NCBI GenBank assembly: GCA_028583685.1
Contig: JAMXIF010000032.1
Location: 1,699,451 to 1,763,450 of the forward strand
Length of the DNA stretch: 64,000 nt
Direction: 5' to 3'
Source: Petaurus breviceps papuanus
Lineage: Eukaryota; Chordata; Mammalia; Diprotodontia; Petauridae
Position 1 is the first letter of the stretch; each line of letters begins with the position of its first letter. A model generated the notes under the pieces. The model did no database searches, was not told the origin of the DNA, and was given only the letters and a program-made list of their open reading frames with translations. Positions 45,365 to 57,141 of the stretch are shown here, in pieces. The position numbers and the translations under genes are program-made.

Positions 45365-46262
45365 CTCTCATCTGACTCCAGTGCAGGCCCACATCACCTC
45401 ATTCCCGGACTAATTCTGTAACCTGCTGATGGGTGCCCTGTCACAAGTCTCTTCCCACTCCAATACATCTTTCACTAGAAAGTCAAAAAGATATTCATAA
45501 AGCACAACTCTAATCATGTCATCTCCAAAACTCAATAAACTCTGGTTGTTCCCTATCACCTCCGGGGTCAAATATAAAATCCTTTCTTTGGCTTTTAGAG
45601 CCCTTCATAACCTGCCTTCCCCCCCTTCCAGTCTTCTTTTGTCATACACCACCCACATAGTCTCCCAGTGGTCATTAGAATAAGACCTTCTACCTACTAA
45701 CATCAGGCATTCTCATTGTCTGGCCCCCCATGCCTGGATTGCTGTCTTTCTTCATCTCAACCTCCTGGCATCCCCAACTTCCTTCAAGTCCCAGCTGTAT
45801 CTTGCCTTCTTCAGGGAGGTTTTCCTGAACTCCCTTGGTTCTAATGCCTTCCTCCTGCTGATCATCTCCAATTGTCATGCATTTAACTTATTTGTCATGC
45901 CCCTTATTCTGGAAGCTTCCTAGAGAAGCCTTTCTTTTGCCTTTCTTTATATGTCTAACATTTAGCCCACTTGCTAGTACATTGTTGTTGTTTTTAGTCA
46001 TTTTTTTCAATTGTGCTCAACTCTTTGTGATCCCTTTTTGGGGTTTTCTTTGTAAACATATCGGTGTGCTTTGCCATTTCCTTCTCCAGCACATTTTACA
46101 GATGAGGAAACTGAGCCAAACAGTGATAAAATACTTGCACTCGGTCACATTGCTAAGTGTCTGAGACTGGATTTGAATGAGGGTCATCCTGATTCCAAAC
46201 CAAGCACTCTATCCCCACATAGAAGGTGGTTAATAAATATTTATCGACTGCCTATATTCATC
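45365..46262 (+). repeat. L2 LINE 3' region interrupted by Mar-1
   Basis: A long L2 stretch: AACTCTAATCATGTCATCTC, GGGGTCAAATATAAAATCCT, GAGCCCTTCATAACCTGCC, TCAAGTCCCAGCTGTATCTT. Its terminus (GAAGGTGGTTAATAAATATT) resumes at 46223 after the inserted SINE. Confidence 0.88.
45982..46217 (-). repeat. Mar-1-like CORE-SINE inside L2
   Basis: Begins TTGTTGTTGTTTTTAGTCA, then TTGTGATCCCTTTTTGGGG, GCCATTTCCTTCTCCAGC, TTTACAGATGAGGAAACTG and a shortened head. It splits the L2 between GCTAGTACAT and AGAAGGTGG. Confidence 0.9.
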
Positions 46263-46264
46263 TT

Positions 46265-46784
46265 TCAGAAGCTAAGTGACTTTACCATGAGCATATAGCA
46301 TGTGTCAGAATTAGGGCTTGAACCTAGATCTTCTATTAATCACAAAGTATTTATAAAATATCTTATATATTCCAGGAACTATACTTAGCACTCAATATAG
46401 ATTTAAAAAGTGATATGCTTTGCTTGCTTTTAAGGGGATTTCATTGTATTCACAAGATGATCCCTCTATTTGATACCCTCCTATTTCCCTCAGCTTCACC
46501 CAGACCAGATTTTTAATACTGGTATCCTCATTACTAGACTTGATCATTATCTCTATCATTTACTCATTTTTTAAAAACATTGATGTTTATAAATGTTTAT
46601 TGTTCCTGTTTAAGCATGTCACAGCATCTACAAGGAATACTCCTAGGTAGCATTTTTTTAATTGTGACATTAGGAGAAGGCTGTGGCACTAGTTGCTTTC
46701 TTTACCTTTTGTTTCAGTCTCTCTGGTGGTCTCCCTGGCTTGCTTGTACCCTTTTTACAAGGCTGATTTTGAACGTTCAGTAAC
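46265..46784. other. Mostly unassigned DNA with a weak MIR trace
   Basis: 46265-46340 (AAGTGACTTTACCATGAGCA, GGGCTTGAACCTAGATC) may be an antisense MIR piece. Nothing else recognised. Confidence 0.4.
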
Positions 46785-46980
46785 TCAGTGCTGCAATGGA
46801 TGGAGATACATTGACTTGGAAATGTACTTAACCTTACTCAGTCTCAGTTTCCTAATTTGTAAAATGAGGATAATAATAGTATGTACCCCATAGGGTTATT
46901 GTGGGGCTCAAGCAAGATAAAGTATACAAAGCATTTTGCAAACCACAGAGCACTAGAATGCTAGTTATTCTTATGATTCT
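46785..46980 (+). repeat. MIR SINE
   Basis: CTCAGTCTCAGTTTCCTAAT, GAGGATAATAATAGTATGTA, TAGGGTTATTGTGGGGCTC and TACAAAGCATTTTGCAAACC. Confidence 0.85.
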
Positions 46981-47894
46981 TTTTATGGTTATTATTATTA
47001 TATCAAAGAGACTTACCCTTTGCCAGTTGAACAATAATTCAGTAGAAGAACCCTTGATATTTTGGAAGATAAACATTTGCTCCCATATTAAAATTTTGGC
47101 CTGGAATAGCTCAAAGGGTATAAAAATAGATAAACTTTCTTTAACTACTTTTACCATGGTGATTATGTTATGATGTTTTGTAGGCAATTTGTATAGAATT
47201 TTGAGTCACTGATTAGACTGGGCCACTTTCACTTCACCATCAGGATCATTTGTGTGTTTGTAGCATCCCAGATGTTTTACCCAGAATTTAAAAGTGGAAC
47301 AAGTGTTTACACAATCCATAAAATGATCTCAGAAATCTTTTCACCCTGAAAGCTCACTTGACCCATCAACTCCACCTCTGGACTTCACATCTTGGAAGTA
47401 CCTTCCACCCATGGCACCTCTCCTCCTCCTTGACTCTTTTCTCCCAGAACCTACTTTTTAAAGGGGAGACTCAGGGCAAATATGTTTTCATTCCTCTCTA
47501 GGCTATAATCAAGACTCCTCAGACTTCTTCTACAATGTCCCCAAGCCAGGTACCTTTGTCTATCTCATCCTTCCCCAAATTTCATACCTTGCCCCTTATA
47601 TAAGTTAACTCTGTGACTCTGGGGAAGTTGCTAAACCCCCAGGGACCCATACAGGTCTCTGTGACTTTAAGTAACCAATGAGTTCATGACAGGTCTGCAG
47701 TAGTAGAGTGAGTTTCTAAAACAAGGAATCCCTAGCACTATTTAAATCACAGATCATCATCATCATCATCACATTTATTACAGATGTGCTACATTGAACC
47801 AAAGCCTCTTATTTCTCTTGTGGTAAAGTCTTAGGGTGTACATAAACACACATGTATACATATGTAAATTAGCATATTATGATATCATAGTATT
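46981..47894. other. Unassigned DNA
   Basis: No repeat family recognised except (CAT)n at 47752-47772. Opposed frames of 90 (+) and 111 (-) codons around 46852-47187 are AT-rich and lack motifs. Confidence 0.45.
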
Positions 47895-48230
47895 AACATG
47901 AGAGGTAACATGGTATAAAGGTCCCAAGATGGGTAGATGTAGGTTCAGATCTGACCTCTGAGGCATAGCAGTTATGTGACCTTGTTGGTCTAGACAGTAG
48001 TGTCAACCTGCCTGTCACACATAAAATTAGGGAAAAAATCCCACAAATTAGTATTTTTAATTGTATTAAATTTTTATTTCCTTCATTAAACATTTCCCAA
48101 TCACATTTTAATCTGGCTCGGGGGACACTTGAGAGTTTTGCTGGTGCTTTGGTGCCTGGGCTATGAGTTTGACACCTGCTCTCAGCTACTCTCCAAATTG
48201 CATTATTACATGCCATTTCCTTACCAGGTA
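47895..48230 (+). repeat. MIR SINE interrupted by a hAT-type element
   Basis: GAGGTAACATGGTATAAAGG, GCAGTTATGTGACCTTG up to about 47994, then a plausible MIR continuation CTACTCTCCAAATTGCATTA from 48179. Confidence 0.6.
47995..48178. mobile_element. Short hAT-like non-autonomous DNA transposon
   Basis: Ends CAGTAGTGTCAACC and (reversed) CAGGTGTCAAACTC are imperfect inverted repeats of the CAGNGGTGTCAAACTC type found on hAT elements. The interior TTTCCCAATCACATTTTAAT, CTGGCTCGGGGGACACTT matches a family I know from marsupials. I could not verify an 8-bp duplication. Confidence 0.6.
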
Positions 48231-48279
48231 GTTATCAATATCAATTAAATCATAAGTCCCTTCCTCATCTCCCTGTGTC

Positions 48280-48370
48280 ATATATATTTATAATATAATA
48301 GATAAATATGGATTTAGAGACATAGATATATAGATATAGATGGAGATATGTAGATAGAGATGTATAAATG
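48280..48370. repeat. (TAGATA)n-type simple repeat
   Basis: AT-rich run with repeated ATAGATATAGATGGAGATA steps. Confidence 0.75.
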
Positions 48371-48597
48371 TTTCTATTTAAATGTGCATGCACGCATATA
48401 CAGACTTTTCAGTGCAAAATCTAGAAACAATGGAAACAATGAGTGAAAGATGCATAGAAACAAATGTAGCCTTGATGGAAAGAACAAATTCCTGATCAAT
48501 CAAGGCTGTCCAAAAATGCAGTAGATTGCCTTGAGAGGTACTAGATTCCCTTTCCTTATTAGATATTAAAGCACAGGGTGAATGACCACCTGTTGTG

Positions 48598-48658
48598 TAT
48601 GTTGCTGTATGTTCAGTCATTTTTCAGTTGTGTCTGATTCTTTGTGACTCCATTTGGA
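48598..48658 (-). repeat. Mar-1-like SINE, 3' tail only
   Basis: TATGTTCAGTCATTTTTCAG, TTGTGTCTGATTCTTTGTGA, CTCCATTTGG: the last 60 bp of the family in antisense, 5'-truncated. Confidence 0.8.
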
Positions 48659-50034
48659 CAAATATTATGTCCAACTCCATCACAATTATGTATAAATATA
48701 TCTAGTATTCATATAAGACCTAAAAATAATATTATATACATTTTTACATATGCAGACACACATATACATATGTGTGTGTAAATTTACCACCTCAATCCAA
48801 AATCACTGATTATCCTTTTAAATATACTTATAAACTTTTTAGGAGAATGAGATATTTTCCTTAAAACTTTGCATTAGATTTTTCTCCCACTGAATCCAAA
48901 GAGTAGGGTTTGAAAATCCTTTATTGTATTTTTAGACAGATTTTAAACTCTCCTTGCTTCAGATTTAAAGAGCTTCTACTTTGACTTTGATTTAGTTCAA
49001 TTATCTTCCATGACCTTCTGAAACGGTACTGTTTTTTTTTTTCTTTCTTTCAGACTAAGAAAGTCCTTACCCAAATGGCCTTAACCATTGGATTTGCCTG
49101 TAGGTGTCATTCATTTTTGTTGTTTCATTTTTTCCCCTGGAGTTTTTCAATAGTACCTCCTTTCAATAAGAAGCTAATTTTCTTTGTGTGTGTAGGTGGC
49201 GCAGAATTCCATGCTTTTACACAGTAGCAGTCCTGCGTTTGATGTACCTGGTTCAGAGACAATTGTCCTTTATAATGTTCACAAGTAAATTCAATGAAAG
49301 CCCCATGTGACTAGTTTGTAACTCATTTAGTGGGGAGTTTTACAGGATTTTTTCACAAAGCAGTTCTTGCTTAAGAAGCTAAATTGGCTTTATTCTGCCT
49401 AGCTGGAGGTCTACTCTTCTCTGAATTCGGTGGATATTTACATGAGTAACAAGAAGCCCTACTGATAAATAGGAGAAAAAGCATCCTTAGAAACAGGTTT
49501 GTTCAACTTCTACTCCCCCAGTATGAAAGGGTTTGGAGGAAATGGTAGAATTTCTTATTCCACATATAGAAAAAGAACTGGAAAAATGGTTTATAGTAAT
49601 ACGATATGTTTACCGTACTACTACGTGTCTTAAATTTTTTTCTTTGAGCCGGTTTCACAATATCCGAAACACAATCTCCTAGTTCTATAAAGTAACTTCT
49701 TTTATGCAACTGGCCACTTTTGTGCATGTGATCATCTTCACATTGCTCTCCCTACAATGCAAACTTGGAGTTGATATATCCTACTGTAAAAAAATATTGC
49801 TCATTTCTTTGTCAGGAGCCTAGAGTGCCATCTCACCTGCTCAAGCATTCTCTTCAGGCAGTGATCCTTCATTTCTATCCCTGTAAATTCCGTCTTAAGA
49901 CATTGTTTACAAGTCCCGCCTATTGTAAGAAAAATATGATTCCAAATAGTCAATCCTATATAATTGGATACTGAATTTGATCAAGTATAATCTAGGAAAA
50001 GTTCTGATTTCAGAATAGTAAGTCCTATGGAGTG
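48659..50034. other. Unassigned, AT-rich unique DNA
   Basis: No repeat or gene recognised. A T-rich acceptor-like tract ends at 49053 but has no matching donor. Confidence 0.45.
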
Positions 50035-50160
50035 GTTTAAGTATTGAAAAGATTAAATAAATTGCCCAGAGTCATATGACTTGTAAATGCCCTAAGGCAT
50101 CATTTAAACCTAGATCTTTGTTCCATGACCAATACTCTGCTTACCATGCAAGGTGCCTCT
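50035..50160 (-). repeat. MIR SINE
   Basis: GATTAAATAAATTGCCCAGA, GTCATATGACTTGTAAATGC, AAACCTAGATCTTTGTTCC and TGCTTACCATGCAAGGTGCC. Confidence 0.7.
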
Positions 50161-51120
50161 AAAGGTTAAGGTCAAGGCAGGGACAGGAACAAGGTAGGGG
50201 TGAGGATGGAGGGAGAAATTACCTATTCACTCCACCAACCTATTCTTCAATTTACAAAAGGAATCTGAATGCTTTTTGAAAAATCTGGAGGATGCTTGTA
50301 AATAGTAAGCTTAAATATGCACTTTCATAGACCTCAATTTATTAATATTCAAATTACCCACAACTTTTCAAAAACACATCTGTCAAGGAAGGTCCACCTG
50401 TGTTCCCAAATAAGTGATAAGACTAAGTTCAAATGTCTTTCCAGCTGCCCCCAAGTAGTTGACTAATCCTTTCTCTACTGTGCTTGTTTGTTCTCTTCCT
50501 AAATAACTGCTTTACTCTCTTATTATCTGTCATTGGGAATTTTGAGTATTCCTGATGAAAGCTGAGTGGGTTTTATTTGTTCCTGTTTCTGTGTTGAAAA
50601 TATTATCAGTTAGAATTTCTTGTTTCACTTTCCATCCAGCATTTGCACATCGCTTTCATTTTATAGTTTACATTCCATAAGCAACCATACCAAAAGATAA
50701 AACCTGTTTTGCAGATCCCCAAAGCATTTGGAATAAATTTAAAATGTGGGACCCTTGAGATTTAAAACACACTTGAAATTTTATTTTTAAAAGTATAAAA
50801 AGAATGTATGAGACAATCAAATATTCTATAAACCTTTGGTCTTTATATTTTTTTAAATCTTCAAACAGAATTTCCCATTTATTTTTTTCTTCCTCCTGTC
50901 CCATACTTACCTTAGTAGGGAAGTTGCAGATTATTACTGATTATTTTTATTTGATTTAGAGGATTTTCTCAAGTTCTTTGTAGAATTTCTCTGTCTTTAA
51001 CAGATGTTGGCACATAAGCAGCAGTTTACTTTGTGACCTTTTCTTTTACTCTGCATACTCCATGATTTATGCAATGATATTTTCGGCTGTCTTTGGGCTC
51101 AAGCTAACAGCTAAGTGAAG
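50161..51120. other. Unassigned DNA
   Basis: No repeat or gene recognised. Confidence 0.45.
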
Positions 51121-51130
51121 TCACTTTTGT

Positions 51131-51309
51131 GGGTTTTGTTTTTTTTTTTTGCTTTTTTGGGGAGGTATGAAGGCAGGACAGTTGGGCTTAAATTACTTGT
51201 CTAAGGTCATATGGCTAGTAAGTGTTAAGTGTCTGAGGCCAGATTTGAACTCAGGTTCTCCTGACTCCAGGGTCCGTGCTCCATTCACTGTACCACCTAG
51301 CTGCTCCCA
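51131..51309 (-). repeat. Type A CORE-SINE with perfect TSD
   Basis: Flanked by TCACTTTTGT at 51121-51130 and 51310-51319. The minus-strand head GAGCAGCTAGGTGGTACAGT, box GGAGTCAGGAGAACCTGAGT and a long A tail are complete. Confidence 0.95.
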
Positions 51310-51423
51310 TCACTTTTGTCTCTTAATGGAAATAACTTCAGAGTCTTCTTTCCATTTAACACAATCTTCTGTTTCCATACATATCAAAAATTCCAGTCAT
51401 GTTAAGATTTAATATTTGAATTC

Positions 51424-51495
51424 ATGAAACTGAGTTACGTTACTTGCTCACCATCACACAGCTTGGAAAGTGTTTGTGGAGAGATTTGAAACTTT
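51424..51495 (-). repeat. MIR SINE fragment
   Basis: GAAACTGAGTTACGTTACTT, GCTCACCATCACACAGCTTG. Confidence 0.6.
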
Positions 51496-51849
51496 TTTTT
51501 TTAATTTTCTTGATTCTTTATCTAGCATTTAGATAATGTTGCATATCTGAACAATGCCACAATCACAGTATTGGATCCATCTCAGTTGCATGGTGTTGAG
51601 CCTCAGAATTATATCTCCTCATTGGCCATTGGACAAAAATTCCTCATTTGAGTAACAATAATTAAAAAGGTTTTGTACATATTGAAAACTGAGTGACTCT
51701 TAGCATTCATTGCCATGCTACTTTTGTCAATAAAGTGGAAGAGAACCACACAAGGTTAAGAGCTTTTCATATTTGCATTGGTTGTGTAAGTTTCTATTGT
51801 CAAAGATGGCTTTATCGTTGTGCGGCCCATCTAACATCAATATTCCTCT

Positions 51850-52330
51850 AATATTGCCATGTGACTGAATATTATGGAATATCACAGGAACTAAAGAATT
51901 TATATTATGGATGACCCACAGGGCAAAGGAGAGATGCATGGTGGAAATAAGCGGGCTTGAGCATATTACCAGTGATGACTTATGTGTAAGAAGCAGCAGG
52001 CTGGAACATATTATGAGCAATGACTAGTGTGTAAGAAATGGTATAAGAGATAACTTTCAGGATGAATATGATTGGAAAAGGAAGTGGTCCAGTCATGTAG
52101 TGAGAGTAAGGGATAATATATGATCAGTCCAAGTGATGCACTGGTACCCACAGAATGTTGTAAGACTTAGAGGAAGGTTTCCAGAACACTGTGGAGATCT
52201 TCTGTGGAAGATTTATAGGACAATGTGAACAAGAATCATCCTGGAAGTGAAGGCTTGTATTGGCTGATGTCTGTGCGAGTGGAAGGACTATCTCCATTGC
52301 TGCTGCTATTGGTAAGATCAAGGATCTCCT
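51850..52330 (+). repeat. RTE-type LINE, C-terminal coding remnant
   Basis: Frame-by-frame reading gives WKRKW..HVVRVRDN, then MHWYPQNVVRLRGRFP and a GDLLWKIYRT stretch. This is close to the RTE C-terminal pattern W.GHV.R..D.RW, W.PRD.KR..GRP..RW.DD. Stops interrupt it. A direct duplication of about 45 bp lies inside (51954-52037). Confidence 0.6.
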
Positions 52331-52680
52331 TATGTATGGAAATAAGAAACAGTGTCATTTGCTTTTTTAAGTAATTAATATATTCAGTCCATATGTAGAA
52401 AGGTTCATTACAAGAATCATTCATTTGAAAACCATGTTTGTATCTTATGTAAAACTGAAGTTGATGGTGTTTTGTATAGTGTGAAGCAACATGCATTATC
52501 CAAGGACCCAACTAGTCAATTTATGCTTAATTTGGCTCCCAACAAGGTTTTCTTCTGTAAAAATCAATCTGTAGACTTTGCTTGTCATCCAGTGAAGATC
52601 ATGTCACACAGGGTGCTGCCTCTCCCTCGCTTGGCCGCTAAACAACTTATACCAATGAAAAATAATAACTAAAATTAATC
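52331..52680. other. Unassigned DNA
   Basis: No repeat or gene recognised; the 3' side may hold more of the decayed LINE. Confidence 0.35.
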
Positions 52681-52915
52681 TAGTTCTTTAAAGACTTCAA
52701 AGTATTTAGCAGACATTATTCCCTTTTAAGATTAATAGCAACACCATGAAGTATGTTCTTGTTAGTATAATTATTCTCATTTTACACATAAAGAAACTGA
52801 AGCTTTAAGAGATTATGTGACTCAAACACACAATTTCAAAAATGTTGGGAGATTTCAACCTACTTGGTTTTCCTGATTCCATGTCTCTGACTTATAATGT
52901 TACTTATTGAAATAA
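52681..52915 (-). repeat. MIR SINE
   Basis: AAAGACTTCAAAGTATTTAG, TTCTCATTTTACACATAAAG, AAACTGAAGCTTTAAGAGAT and GATTCCATGTCTCTGAC. Confidence 0.75.
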
Positions 52916-53565
52916 AGCACTAAACTGCAGTAAGTCACTGTGCTCAGTTGCATGGTGTTATCTCCTCTGTTTCCTTTAGATATTTCTGTTGTTTTTTATC
53001 TCTTTCATTGTATTTATAAGCTGGAAAAAAAAGATCTCTTGGAAGAAGGCAAGGCATAAATGGAATACTTAATTGTAAACGTAAATATGTGCCTAACTAG
53101 ACAGTTATTTGTGCTGTTATGTTCGTGTGTGTACATAAATGTAGTACATGAACTCACTACTTAAAATTTTGGCAAATATGTTTATAAAAAGGAATCTTTC
53201 ATGATTATGAGCTCCAATTTCTCCATTTTGTAAAATATGAATTTTTCATATCTCTCCTTTACTTTGGAGAATTCCAGTATATTGGTACTGACATGCGTGC
53301 ATATTTGCATTTCACTAATCACATGCATACATGTCCCCTTGTGCTTATAGCACTGCTATTACATTTTCTAGTTATGAAGATTGAATAGGTTTATGAATGC
53401 ATTTTCTTGTATTTAAATTGACCACAGAAACTCATGTATTGAGGCCAGTTTTCATGTCCTTGAGCTACATAGCAGGTTTGTATGCGAGATATCACAGGGG
53501 AGAGGGGAGGAAGAATAGTATATGTTACCACCTCACAATCTGTCCCCCTGCCCCCATGTTTAAAC
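52916..53565. other. Unassigned DNA
   Basis: No repeat or gene recognised. Confidence 0.45.
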
Positions 53566-53765
53566 ATGTGGTGCAGTTGAAAGAACAGTGGATCAGGAGT
53601 CAGATGATCTGGATTCAGATCCTGCCTCTGAACTGCATTATGATCTTGGAGAAGTCACCTAATCTCCCTAGGGCTCAGTTTTCTCATCAGTAAAATGATA
53701 AGATTTGACTACCAATGACTGAGATCTATCTCTTTCAATTCTGGATCTGTGACACTATAAGATCG
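53566..53765 (+). repeat. MIR SINE
   Basis: GTGCAGTTGAAAGAACAGTG, GAGTCAGATGATCTGGATTC, GATCTTGGAGAAGTCACC, CTCAGTTTTCTCATCAGTA and TTTCAATTCTGGATCTGTG: a full-length copy with the ordinary MIR 3' end. Confidence 0.9.
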
Positions 53766-54500
53766 GTAAATCAGTGCCCATATTTTGCCTTGGATTTTTA
53801 TCTCTATCTTGAAACACACCTACATAGGGTACTAGTTATTGTTGCTATTGCTACCACTAGTGATTCTGGTTGAAAAACTTCTAAAAAGTGTTAATTATTC
53901 TTGGAGAATGAATAATAATTTCAAAGAATCCTTTGCAGAATGTAATATTTTCAGCTGAGCTATCTTTTCCATACATAGACTAGTTTCCCCCCTCTGAATT
54001 GGTCTGACCCATGATTGATGACACTTAAATTGAATATTTATTAACTATATGGGGAACATAAAATTGTGTGAGGGCATTAGAGTTGATCTGTATCAAGTGG
54101 ACTTGCCCTCATCATTTTGAAGTATGCTAGAAATTTATAAGCAATGATACTACCTTATCTAGAGTAGATACGGCTGACCCCTTTTGTAGATTTAGTGGAT
54201 AATGTGCTTAGCAGAGAAGATTGTAAAGCCACAAACAGTATTTGACATTGGCTAAATGAGGAGGCATTGGAAGTATGTTCCAGTGACAAGGGCTTTATTT
54301 TCACTATCTGGAAAAACAAAAAATTCCCATCAAACAAGATAAGAAAAAACATTCACTTTCTGGGGACATTGGGAATGTGTGTGATTTCTTACATTTTACA
54401 TTGGTCTCACTGTTGGGACAAAAGAGAGTCGAATAATTGTGGAAGGCAGTGTTGGGAAAAAAAAAAAAACAACAAATGAACTGAAGAAGCAGCAAAGCTT
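53766..54500. other. Unassigned DNA
   Basis: No repeat or gene recognised. Confidence 0.45.
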
Positions 54501-54520
54501 TTGAAAAACAATTTTTGTTG

Positions 54521-54661
54521 CAGTGGCTAGTTGGCGCAGTGAATAGAGCACAGGCCCTGGAGTCAGGAGGACCTGAGTTCAAATCCGGCCCCAGACACTT
54601 AACACGTACTAGCTGTGTGACCTTGGGCAAGTCACTTAACCCCACCTGCCCCCCCAAAAGA
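54521..54661 (+). repeat. Type A CORE-SINE with 18-bp TSD
   Basis: Little-diverged copy: CAGTGGCTAGTTGGCGCAGT head and GGAGTCAGGAGGACCTGAGT box. Flanked by GAAAAACAATTTTTGTTG (54503-54520) and GAAAAACAGTTTTTATTG (54662-54679). The target is the edge of an L1 3' end. Confidence 0.95.
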
Positions 54662-54669
54662 GAAAAACA

Positions 54670-55345
54670 GTTTTTATTGATAGTCCCATTGTTCTAATGC
54701 CTAGATATCCTTCTGTGTCCTTCATTTTTCTCTCTCCCAGATAAACCATTCCTTATATCAATTTTAAAGAGAAAAATTAAGATAAAAATTGAACAAAACT
54801 CATCAAAACATCAAAAAATAAAACCACTGACAGGGAACGCATTTTTGCACACGTGTGCCCCATAACATCTATGAAGGATCAATGGACATGTCTTTGCATA
54901 TTTCTTCTTTGGGGCCAAGCTTGTTTTTTTTTTAAATTTTCTATCATTCAATTTCATTTGTTTTTACTGGTGTTTCCATTTTTATCGTTGCTGTGAATAT
55001 GTATATTATTTTCCTGGCTCTGCTTACTTCTCTTTTCATCAATTCATTTCATTCTTTCCATATATCTCTGTATCCATCATGTTTATTGTTTCTTACAACA
55101 CAGTAATCTTCTAGTACATTAATGTACCACACAATTTGTTCAGTCATTTCCCAAATAAAAACCATCTACTTTCTTTTGACTTCTTTGCTACCGTAAAAAG
55201 TTCAGTTGTAATTATTTTGGTGTATATAGAGTATTTCTTTTTCTCAGTGATCTCCTCAGTGTATCTGCCTCACAATGGAATTTCTGGGTCACAGGGTATG
55301 CCATTAAATTCACATAATAACAAATTTGCAACCAACTTTTAAAAT
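54670..55345 (-). repeat. L1 LINE 3' UTR fragment
   Basis: Antisense L1 3' UTR: TTTTTATTGATAG start, CTCTCCCAGATAAACCATTC, GGGGCCAAGCTTG, CAGTCATTTCCCAAATAAAA, TTCTTTGCTACCGTAAAAAG and GGAATTTCTGGGTCACAGGG. The last block is the widely shared mammalian L1 3' text (ATTGCTGGGTCATAGGG). 5'-truncated. Confidence 0.8.
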
Positions 55346-55356
55346 ATAATTGTTGC

Positions 55357-55612
55357 ATATTTAATAATAATAAGTTAACATCAATAGGACACTATGTTGC
55401 ACGGAATTTTACCTGTGGTTTTCTCATTTGATCCTTATAGTAACACTAAAAGGCAGGTGCTACTTTTACTCCCTTTTTATGGGTGAGGAAACTGAGATTG
55501 GGAAAGGTTAAGTGACTTGGCAGGAGCTTCCCAACCAGTAAGTCTCTGAGGCAGGACGCAAACTCAGGTCTTCCTTTCTGTAAATCTGACATTCTATCAA
55601 TCATACTATGTA
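55357..55612 (-). repeat. MIR SINE, full length
   Basis: AATAGGACACTATGTTGCAC, TCTCATTTGATCCTTATAGT, GGGTGAGGAAACTGAGATTG, GGTTAAGTGACTTGGCAGGA and CAAACTCAGGTCTTCC. Confidence 0.9.
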
Positions 55613-55899
55613 GGAGTCTAATGAATCCTTGGCTTGCCTTAGAGATATCTTCATCACTCAGAAAGTAATATAGGTCAGTTCATATTGTTCTTAGTGCATA
55701 AAGGAGGCAATACCTTGACCCCACCACAATTCTCTTCACAGGATTATATACTATGAGGAAGGACTTTGTTCATACCTAACCCCCCCCCCCCTTGAAAGAA
55801 GAATTTTAGGCCAGTACTTGATCACAGATCCTCCTCCCCCATCTTTAGACACCTTCTAACCATCATAACTTTTCTCTAGCCATTGTATCCACCCATCTA
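55613..55899. other. Unassigned DNA with a C run
   Basis: A run of C bases lies at about 55780-55791; nothing else recognised. Confidence 0.4.
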
Positions 55900-56000
55900 A
55901 ACATTTTGCACCATTCAAGTGTGGGTTCAGTTGATACTGCCTCCATAAAGCTTTCCCTGACTACTCTAACCCAAGGCTAATATTTCTTTGCACGAGGGAA
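55900..56000 (+). repeat. L2 LINE fragment
   Basis: GTGTGGGTTCAGTTGATACT, GCCTCCATAAAGCTTTCCC, TGACTACTCTAACCCAAGG. Confidence 0.6.
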
Positions 56001-56174
56001 CTGACTTTGATTTTATAATAGAAGGAAGGAAAAAATTCCCAGAAAAAAAATCATCAAAATAGATCTTATGGAGAAATGTATTATAACAAAAAGAATAATG
56101 ATAATTTCCAGTGGTTGACAGGATAAAATAGTAAGGATAACAGAGAGGAAAAACTTTCATTTCTATGGTATTGT

Positions 56175-56360
56175 AAAGTTGAAAATAACACTTTCCTCAT
56201 AACAAAAATTTTGAAGCATAAAGAATAAGCATTATTATCTCCATTTTACAGATAAGGATGAAACTCAGAAAAAAATAAGTGACTTACCCAAGGTCACAAA
56301 GCTACTAAATGATAGACATTTAAATCCCATGTTCATTTTGCACTCTTATCTTGCCTTTCA
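56175..56360 (-). repeat. MIR SINE
   Basis: ATTATCTCCATTTTACAGAT, AAGTGACTTACCCAAGGTCA, CAAAGCTACTAAATGATAG. Confidence 0.85.
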
Positions 56361-56391
56361 TAACATTACATTGTTTTTCTTCAAATAGCAT

Positions 56392-56446
56392 GACAGATAG
56401 ACAGACAGACAGACAGACAGATAGATAGATAGATAGATAGATATAT
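56392..56446. repeat. (GACA)n(GATA)n microsatellite
   Basis: Five GACA-type units then about six GATA units. Confidence 0.95.
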
Positions 56447-56539
56447 GGATGTCAATATATAAGGGTATATGGGCATATGAATACATATGTGAATGTTTGT
56501 ATATATGTTTACAGGTATACATAAATAGAGGGCACAGGA

Positions 56540-57088
56540 CCAATTTAATAGAAGGGGATGATACTTAAAAGGTGATATTAAGTGGTAAGAGAGGAATATA
56601 ATGAGAGGAGATGGGGAGAGACAGAATGGGGTAAACTATCTCATATAGAAGAAGAAAGGGAAAATGGTTACAAATGGAGGGGAAGAATAGGAAGGCAGAA
56701 GGGAATGGACCAACCTTATTCCCATTGTATTTGGCTTGAGGAGGGAATGAAATACACACTAAATAGGGTATCTCACCCTCCAGGAGAGTAGGGGGGGAAG
56801 GGGATGAGAGGGGGGATGATGGAAGGGAGGGCAGGCTGGGGGGAGGGAAGTTGGAAGCACCCACTTTTGAAAAGGGATGGGATCAAATTAGAGAATAGAA
56901 CAATTGTGAGGTGGGATAGGAGGGAGGGAAATATAGTCAGTCTTTTACAATATATCTACTATGTTATTTTTTTGCATTAGCCACACATGTACAACCTATA
57001 CTGAACTGCTTATCTTCCCAGTAAGGGTGGGTGACAAGGGAGGAAGGGAATTATTCTGTAATTCAAAGTTTTAAAATCAAATACTCAA

Positions 57089-57141
<53 letters not shown>

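Noticed and set aside
49020-49110. Acceptor-like T-rich tract and CAG at 49053 followed by an open frame
   Set aside because: No good donor in frame (only TAGGTGTCA or ATAGTACCT) and the downstream peptide becomes low complexity.
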